Shown here piece by piece: positions 56,949 through 64,000 of a stretch of 64,000 nucleotides of DNA (positions are counted from its first letter, which is position 1; the number at the start of each line of letters is the position of its first letter). The stretch lies in the NCBI GenBank assembly GCA_961205875.1, contig OY540809.1, positions 26,052,267-26,116,266 of the forward strand, in the 5' to 3' direction. Below the pieces are notes generated by a model. The model did not search any database. It was not told the DNA's origin and worked only from the letters and a program-made list of their open reading frames with translations. The translations under genes were made by a program, and so were the position numbers. Source of the DNA: Sialis fuliginosa (Eukaryota > Arthropoda > Insecta > Megaloptera > Sialidae).

Positions 56949-57747
56949 CCCTTTGAGTGGTATGGCCGTACCGGTACAGTTAGACTCTATGAATCCAAAT
57001 AGAATATCGCTATACGGATACAGCCCTACAACTTCGCGCGATTTTTTCGTCCTATTATTGAAGTTATATTTTTTTAAGCACGTTGAGAGCCAAATTTTAG
57101 TAATGCAACGGAAATGAAACACAACGGAACGCGTGCGAAGCGCAGTAGACATGGTACATTGTAACGGAACAATGACATGATGACGTCATGACATCCGTAG
57201 ACATATTTAAAAATTTAACACATTACATTTTCCTGTAATGTGTTAAATTTTCTTACTCATGTTTAACCAAAATATCCAACGCATGATATCTCTTTCTTTT
57301 AACAAAATTCGCATTCCACGTCTAAGATTTATACTGGAGATTCACTCTTAATATTATTGTTTATTATTTTATATTTTATATTAAATCAATAAAAGTTTTG
57401 ATAAGTACTATATCATTGTTTGCTTAAATCCAATCTTCTAATACGTAGTTTTAGATAAAATTTTTAATTAAATTTAAATCAAACAGCAGAATATTGTTAT
57501 ATTATTATACGTACTTATTTTAGGTTATTCATACTTGTTTTTCAATTACACCATAGAAGTATAACTTCTAACGCGTGTTTATAAGTACACACTCAATTTT
57601 TTTACTTATATTTATCAATGATAAGTATCTGTTACTTATTTAAAAATATATACATATTAATTTTTATCGAGGAAAAAAATACGTTAAATATACGCCCAGG
57701 TAGTATACATATATATATGCGGAAAAATTAACTCACTACTCAAAGGG
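56949..57747. mobile_element. piggyBac-like non-autonomous element
   Basis: The left end TTAA/CCCTTTGAGTGG and the right end CTACTCAAAGGG/TTTAA are inverted, as in piggyBac-type elements that insert at TTAA; the right flank has one extra T. 799 bp. It contains a perfect hairpin (57210-57251) and a copy of the AAGTATAACTTCTAACGCGT repeat. The overlapping ORFs on both strands at 56.87-57.15 kb are incidental. Confidence 0.75.
57210..57251. repeat. Perfect 18-bp stem hairpin
   Basis: AAAATTTAACACATTACA pairs perfectly with TGTAATGTGTTAAATTTT across a TTTTCC loop, inside the piggyBac-like element. Confidence 0.9.
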
Positions 57748-57893
57748 TTTAATAAAGTGTCATACTTTGATTTTCCAAACTCAAGTAAGCATTGATTAAC
57801 CATTACAAAAAACTGATATTTCTTCAAGTGAAGTGTTTTTTTTTAGCAGACAGAATTTACTGAGAAAAGTTATTCAAAATAAAAAACCATACA

Positions 57894-58464
57894 TAAGGTA
57901 CTGGCACCAGTCTTGGATATGACCCCAGTAATGGCTTTTTTAAAATTAAATGTACTGAATTAGAAATATTTGTTGATAATTGATTACTACCATTTCTGAA
58001 TATTAATCTATATATATTTAACTGTCTTACAGCGTGATTTGATGACAATTGACCAATAGGTGTCAAAATGGTGGACATTGAAACTAATTATTAGTATAAT
58101 TTATTTATTAATTATTATATTATCATAGCAACTGCTTTACATTGTTTTAAATTTGACGATTCTTCCTTTTATATCTTTTGTGTCATAGTACTTATCATTT
58201 TGTAATCCTTATCAAGTGTTCATCAATGGGTGTCCTTTATCGATTTTACTTTATTTATTACTTGAGAAAAAACATAAATAACAAAAGGATATAATTAATT
58301 TTAAAAAAAACTTTATTTGCGATCTTTGGTAATTAAATTGATTTAATAAAGAGTTACTTGTTTTATTAGTAGCATGAGTTCATGAAAATTACAAAAAAGC
58401 CAATTAATCGCAAAAAATAGTAAATCTTACTCTTTTAGTGGCCATAACTGGTGCCAGTAGCTTA
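57894..58464 (-). mobile_element. CCAGTCTTGG-family MITE, copy D (inverted)
   Basis: The ends are AGGTACTGGCACCAGTCTTGG-like on the left and ACTGGTGCCAGTAGCT on the right. The interior is the reverse of copies A-C. The 73-codon minus ORF here parallels the one at 3231 and is repeat sequence. Confidence 0.8.
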
Positions 58465-59219
58465 TTTATGTACACAATTTTATTAATATATCGGACAACG
58501 TCATAAAAACTAATTTTTAAAATAATTTAACAATTACATTTAAAAAATCATATCAAGCCCTACTTGATTTTGAAAAATCAAAATTATGACTCAAAACTCA
58601 ACTCATGTTTTTATCTTTTAGACCTATTATATATAAGAAAATTGATAGTTTTACATTTTTTAAATGAAATATTTTTGCCATAGAAATGGTTGAAAATTTG
58701 TTCTACATTGTGTATCATCTTATCCAATATTTATTTACTACATTATTATATTTTGTGTTTGTTTTTCACGGATATGAATTAATATAATAAATCATGTTGC
58801 TTGTGTAGAGAAAGAAGAAGAATAATAACTGTAGCGGATGTTCAAAGTTTGTTGTTACAACTACACAATTTTGTTTGGAAAACTGTAGACGATTTCTTAG
58901 ATAATGTTATTGTATATAATGTAATCTATTTAACTAGCAAGATAACCTCGGCGTAGTTCGAGCTTATCATTTTTAAGGAGGTTAAAAATACCCCAAACTA
59001 GATTTATTAACATTTAGCTATGAGAAAAGTTAAATCCACTTAAATACTTTAAATTTTATAAAGGTTATCCAAAACTGCAGAGACGTACTTGTTAACAGGC
59101 GCTAGCTGGGTGCCTCGTGAGTCCCGTATAATATTTACTTTTATTTATTAAAATAATTTAATTTTACGCCTTGGGCCTTAAAATGTCTACGTACGATTCT
59201 GCAAAACTAACATAATCTG
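58465..59219. other. Gene-free stretch
   Basis: No supported feature; AT-rich with a slightly GC-richer patch near 59090-59130. Confidence 0.4.
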
Positions 59220-59535
59220 GTAACGAATATACATACAAAATAAGTCATATTAGGTGGAAACTTGTGTCTGGAAATTCTTCGTAAGGAAGCTACAGACCCC
59301 CAATTATGGAAATCGATAACGCGTATTAATACTAAACCAATAATAAAATTTCATTACTGTATCACAATGGGTTCTTTAGATATTAAATTAAAACTAATTT
59401 TAGGTAATATATTTGGGGTCTGTAGCACCCTCACGAAGAATTTCCGAACACATGTTCGTATGAACTTTTTTGCTTGAAATATTTTTCTCGAACAACTGTT
59501 TAAACTTGTTCCACCTGATATTACTCACCCTGTAT
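59220..59535. mobile_element. Foldback element with CAGGGTG-type end
   Basis: TCATATTAGGTGGAAACTTG at the left is mirrored by a GTTCCACCTGATATTACTCA block and CACCCTGTATA at the right. Inner arms include GGAAATTCTTCG and CGAAGAATTTCC, and GCTACAGACCCC and GGGGTCTGTAGC. Non-coding despite a 71-codon ORF. Confidence 0.75.
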
Positions 59536-60245
59536 ACAAGATAAATTAAGAAAAATATTTTAAGCAAAAAACATTATATGAACATGTGTCCGGAAATTTT
59601 TCGTGAGAGGGCTACAGCTCTCCAAAGATTTTATTCAAAATTAGTTTTTATTTAATATCTGCAGCACCCTTTGTGCTAAAGTAATGAAATTTTATACAGG
59701 GTTTAGGATTAATAAGTGTTATCGATTTCCAGTATTAAGCAATTATAATTTAGATCAGGGCTGTAGGGGGCCAGTGGGCCCATCGATTTTTATCTAGTAT
59801 TTGTTCGTTCTTTAATTTTTTTCTAAGTAATACATTTGAATTAGATTGTATGGCACAAAATACATAAAAATATACTTTGCTCATTTATCATACAATAGGA
59901 TAAACCGTTTATGAGAAATATCGATGCAAAAGAAAGCATGCAGAATTTTACTTAATACTGATGCTTCAAACTACAAAAAATAAATGTATATTCTTGTTCT
60001 ATGGTAAAATATAAGACAAAAAAATAATATAAATATTCCTCCAAATATTCATCCTTGCCAACAATTACCAATTTTAAGTATCGCTTTTTAGTTATGTTAG
60101 TTATGTACTTGCAACAGTAATAGAACTGGCAATAGGTCTAAGAGGACACGTATTAGGTGATAAACACATGATGTTTTTTGCTTAAAATATTTTTCTCAAT
60201 GTACTATTCAAGTTTGGCACGACAGTGCTGAATCACACTGTATTT
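59536..60245. repeat. Nested relics of the same foldback family
   Basis: ACATGTGTCCGGAAATTTTTCGTGAG (read as two overlapping blocks at 59583) and a GCTTAAAATATTTTTCTCAA block at 60180 repeat parts of 59220-59535. A TATACAGGG terminus lies at 59695. A GGGCTGTAGGGGGCCAGTGG block at 59759 resembles a hAT end without a partner. Confidence 0.5.
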
Positions 60246-60924
60246 ATAAGCTTGGGTTTATTTTAATATCCAGAATACCCTTAAAAGTAAAGTTCCAAAA
60301 TGATCGGGTTTTTAATGTAAAATATTCTTTAAATTAAAAATTTTACGTACTTGGTGTACTATTTAACTAATTACATTTTCTTTGTTCCATGTCTTCGTTG
60401 GATCTTTTTAACGAAACGCAGAGCACAACTTGAGTAAGTATATACACGTTTACATACAGACATTTGTGTATTTATTCAATGTGAATGCAAGTAGAAATAT
60501 TATTTTAAAGTATGTTTAATGTATATGTAATATGAATATGTATTTAGTTGGTAACTTTCTTAACACAGGTTGGGAAATTTGAATTTTATAATGTAATATT
60601 AAATGTTGATAAAACAGGTAATTAACATATTTACCACAAAGAAGTATTTGTTTTAAATAATTTTTGTCTACACACATTTTGTTAAATTTGTATTAAAATA
60701 TACACGTTTTGTTATATTTATATCATTATTGTTACTTTGAAATTTTTTGTAGTTAATGGTTAAATATTAATACAAAAAAACATGAATACCTACAAATATC
60801 TAAAATATTTTAAACAATATATCATAAATCAAATTATTCCGTCAGTATACCAAAGATACCTACAAGAGGTCAGTACATAACTAAATTTTTTATCAATAAT
60901 AGAAAACTTAAAAAACAACTTAAA

Positions 60925-61085
60925 AAAATTGAAATTAAGAGTTTTTGAAGTCGGTTTTATTTTTTATATTTTACATTCTTAAAAAGTTTTTATTGCTTGG
61001 CACTTCAAAAACTTTTAAATTCAATTATTATATACTTTTCAGTGTTTTTAGTTTATTTTTTAGGTCTGTTTTATTTATTTATTTG
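60925..61085 (-). repeat. Dispersed repeat, inverted copy of 15150-15340
   Basis: On the minus strand the same ordered blocks occur (CTAAAAACACTGAAAAGTAT, GTTTTTGAAGTGCCAAG, AACTTTTTAAGAATG). Confidence 0.7.
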
Positions 61086-61199
61086 TTTTTTATTTCTTTG
61101 AAGTCCATAGTCAGATTCTAATGAAATTTATATGGGACCACCTCGGAAGTATACTCTTTCAACCAAACAAAAATCGTCCAAATCGGTGCATATTTGTCG

Positions 61200-62170
61200 G
61201 TGTTATGCCCCAACATACGTAAAAAATATATAGGTAAGGTCATGGAGGCAAATAAGACCCAACTTAATTTAAAATGCTATATTTCGGGTAATAAGAAATT
61301 TATATTAAAAAGGCTATATTAATGATAAACTTTGGGTTATTATTAATCTAAAGAAGTATGAAAACCTACTCTTCTTAAATGATTTTTTCCTTTTAAGACA
61401 TCTTAAAAAAAGTAACTTTGGGCCTTGTTAAACTATGATGATATAATAAGGCCACTTAACTAAATTAAACATTTTCAGATAATTATAATGTTATTTTGTA
61501 TGGGAACTATGTTTAAATCAACATTTGGCGTAATGTTTGCTTAGTTACCAATAAATTAAATAATTAATTACTAATAAATAAACAATTAATAATTTTATTT
61601 TAACATTTATTTTCTATCCATAACGTGCCGATGCTGCATCTATAGCAGCTGCTAAACTCTCGCCAGACCACGTTATTTCTTCGTTGTAGATGATTTTTAT
61701 AGAACTATTAGTACCTATATAAAAATGGCATACGAATCTATAACAAAATATGTGATCATAAATTGTGATAAATAATAAAAAGTCCAATCTTAAATTTGGT
61801 GGGCCTTATTATCCGTAAGGTACTACGGTATATTTTATTTTATTTTATAAAGCAAAAACTTAAAAACAATAGAATCAACTTTTTACCATAATCTTTAAGG
61901 ATCGAACTATTACCTGAACAAATAATAATAAAATAATACATAAAATTTTTAACAAAAATTAAGATTATTTGTTGGTTGTTTTTATAAAAATTAGCATTCG
62001 TCACCATCTCTCACAACAAACTCAGAGGCACCGAAAAGTTTGTGCGACAAGTCGGTGTGTAGTTAGCTTTGTATAAGCACCTTCTATGTGTATATAAAAA
62101 TCCAGACCGATCCAACTATTGCAAATGTGTTTTTTCACATGGGCCTTATTACACCCCGGTACCTTATTAT
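61200..62170. repeat. Region with repeated GGCCTTATTA/TAATAAGGCC words
   Basis: GGGCCTTGTTA and ATAATAAGGCCA (61430-61452), GGGCCTTATTATCCGTAAGG (61803) and GGGCCTTATTACACCCCGGT followed by ACCTTATTA (62142) echo the CGTAAGGTACTTGAGGGTAA segment with TAAGGCC at 16892-16919. They likely belong to a transposon family also represented at 16.9-18.9 kb; boundaries are not resolved. Confidence 0.4.
61614..61714 (-). other. Candidate terminal coding exon or transposon remnant
   Basis: On the minus strand an acceptor (CATTTTTATATAG) is followed by about 33 codons ending IYNEEITWSGESLAAAIDAA... and YG, then TAG, with AATAAA within 6 nt of the stop. The peptide is protein-like and less AT-biased than its setting. 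The W-S-x-E-S-L-x-x-A-I pattern recalls the start of a pogo/Psq helix-turn-helix, but that needs the frame to continue. It may equally be the last exon of a host gene upstream on the minus strand. Function unassigned. Confidence 0.3.
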
Positions 62171-62889
62171 GGAATTGAGAACCTCCTCGGTAAGAAATTA
62201 TTATTATTATTTTTTTTTCTATTTTAGCGGTAGAATTACTAGATTCTTTTCATTAATAACCTTATATTTTTGTAACTGTGATTTTTTATTGAAATACAAA
62301 TCGATTATTTATTTTCAGTTATAAAACAATTGCTTTGAATAACAAACAATTGCAATTGAAACAATAGAAAACCTGGTGACAATAGCAATGTTAATTACAT
62401 TATTGGCTTTTCTCATCTAAATTCAAACTGTTCATCCTCAAAAACCAATTATTTGTATAAAACTAGAATGATAAATAAATCATTGAATAAAATCAATCAA
62501 ATTAAGTCTTTCAGCAGCCAACACAAATAACAACTCCAATTTGCACCATTCGTATAGATATTGAAATATTTATCACCGCAAAAGCCTTGAAATTCCAATT
62601 GCCAAGCTTCGTATCAATATTAAAACTTACCAGAAGCGCACACAGCGGGGTGGTCCAGAGGGTTTGGACCGCCGCGCCCCTAAGATTCAAGACGAATATT
62701 TGCTATTTTAACCATCAAAAGTAAAACCGTTTGCGCAGGAAATTCACAGTGCTTCCTCGTGCTAAATTCACCAAAGGTAGTTAATTATTTAACAATTTAA
62801 TTAAAAACCGAAAAAGTGTTAAGTTAAATTAAGTAATTAACCATTTAATTTTTATATAATTTTACTAAAAAAATATTAGTTCGAAATTT
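62171..62889. other. Mostly gene-free stretch
   Basis: A GC-rich patch at 62637-62690 (GGTTTGGACCGCCGCGCCCC) shares GGACCGCC.CCTAA with 63676-63694, hinting at another element whose ends were not resolved. Confidence 0.35.
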
Positions 62890-63395
62890 TTTGACAGTTT
62901 CAATTCAAATCTAAATTTTTCTGGTATGCAAACGTCAAAATGACATTTTATATGACAAAGTAAATAGCAATTGAAAAAACAAATGACGATTTTTATAATC
63001 AAATTGATATAAATCTTTGTAAGAGAATATTTTATAGCAAACATTGTGGTGAACTATATTATAGGAAATTGAATGCTCTACAAAAAATTTTTATAAAATT
63101 TTCATGTAACATGTGTTGTTTTTGAGATATCTTGAAAAAATTAATATTTTGGAATGTACCCCCCCCCCCCCTTAGACACGATTTTAATAATTTTGAAATG
63201 GAACCGTCCTCAAGCCAGACCCAACTAACCAATCAGTTTCATTAAAGTGACAAGGATTCAGGGGACGGACAGACACACACACACACAGACAGACAGACAG
63301 ACAAGTTAAAATTTTGAAATCAGAGAACATTTTTTTCTCATTTTAAAACGATCACAAAGCTTCTCGTATCTTCGATATGGCGAGGAAGCAAAAAA
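62890..63395 (-). repeat. Dispersed ~490-bp repeat, copy 2 (inverted)
   Basis: Inverse of 31075-31560: ATGCAAACGTCAAAATGACA, AGATATCTTGAAAAAATTA, CAGGGGACGGACAGACACAC and GAGGAAGC recur in mirrored order. It includes a poly-C run at about 63159-63172 and AC/AGAC microsatellites at 63268-63302. Confidence 0.8.
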
Positions 63396-64000
63396 AGCAA
63401 AAAATATAATGGATATATAAAAAAAATTAACAAAATAAAGGATTTTTTAAAGAGAAAAATCGAACTACATTAAGTAGAAAAAAATGATAATAGCACAAAC
63501 ATAAATAAATTTAAGTAATTATAGGAAAAAATGGAAATTAAATAGTTATGCATATTAAAAACGTCAACATCTGAAATTATAGCGCAGAGATAAGGTATTC
63601 TTAAGATAATAATAGAACAATAACAAAAACAAATAGGAGGTATCTATCATAAATTGTAAAAAAAATATATATTTTTTGGACCGCCCCTAAAAGAAAATTC
63701 TATTTGTGCCCCTGAAACCTACAGATGAAATTTTCATCGTATATGTATTTTTTAATATAGCACATATTGGCAACATAAAATCCGTTCATATTTGCGGAGA
63801 AGGTCACACACAGAAAGAAGATTCTACTTTGAACAATTTCACACTAGAGATGTGTTAGGTAACAATACAGATTAGTTTCCGCGCCAGGAAGCTAGACGGC
63901 AGCACACGGTTAGGTTTAATATTTAATGCGGTTTTTGTCGAGGGTAGCTATTTTTACATTCTTGCATAAAAGTGAAAAATAAACTTACACGAGTTTTTTT
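63396..64000. other. Gene-free end of the window
   Basis: AT-rich, no supported feature. The GGACCGCCCCTAAAAG block at 63676 is noted under 62171-62889. Confidence 0.4.

Noticed and set aside
56874..57152. Overlapping 92-aa and 67-aa ORFs on opposite strands
   Set aside because: Both cross or lie in the end of a piggyBac-like element; no domain recognised.

Overview
This is an AT-rich, intron-bearing eukaryotic window that is best read as a piece of an insect nuclear genome. There is no operon structure, genes are very sparse (two clear protein genes in 64 kb), and the transposon mix is insect-like: hAT, PIF/Harbinger-like, piggyBac-like and Tc1/mariner-like non-autonomous elements, Helitron-like elements and a Penelope-like element. 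A beetle or another insect with a repeat-swollen genome would fit, but the species cannot be fixed from the sequence alone. I found no rRNA, tRNA, CRISPR or viral gene.

The gene core is 36.4-44.4 kb. Two head-to-tail minus-strand paralogues encode leucine-rich-repeat (LRR) proteins. The downstream one (coding 36458-39214) is a 918-residue type I membrane protein with a signal peptide, about 29 LRRs, a four-cysteine C-terminal cap, one membrane helix and a 32-residue tail. The upstream one (42296-43594) is a 432-residue predicted secreted protein whose 11 LRRs align in register with LRRs 1-11 of the first. In both genes a splice acceptor lies directly before the start codon, and good donors 0.7-1.6 kb upstream suggest non-coding leader exons, so they share a gene architecture. 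In both proteins the LRRs that lose the consensus Asn recur at every fourth position.

The flanks (1-36 kb and 44.5-64 kb) are almost entirely mobile-element debris. Several copies have exact boundaries. hAT-type elements with 8-bp target duplications lie at 14336-14872, 24556-25261, 31807-32097 and 49951-52116 (exact) and at 19096-19540 and 33467-33572 (7 of 8). Harbinger-like elements with 3-bp duplications lie at 16923-17242 and 17862-18860. A piggyBac-like element with TTAA lies at 53520-53761, with a probable second one at 56949-57747. Two Helitron-like copies in the same orientation lie at 44546-45432 and 54993-55839. Coding remnants inside elements are a Penelope GIY-YIG endonuclease (8230-8613), a hAT transposase C-terminus (51326-51850) and a frameshifted PHD finger (17610-17763).

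Near-perfect long palindromes are unusually frequent (5.65, 9.2, 11.2, 20.8, 28.4, 33.1, 50.3-51.0 and 59.3 kb). If transcribed they would fold into long double-stranded RNA. A few isolated signals (splice donors at 47380 and 54523, a possible terminal exon at 61614-61714, a CpG-rich block at 29630-29910) may be exons or promoters of genes lying mostly outside the window. All boundaries were read by eye; no similarity search was run.
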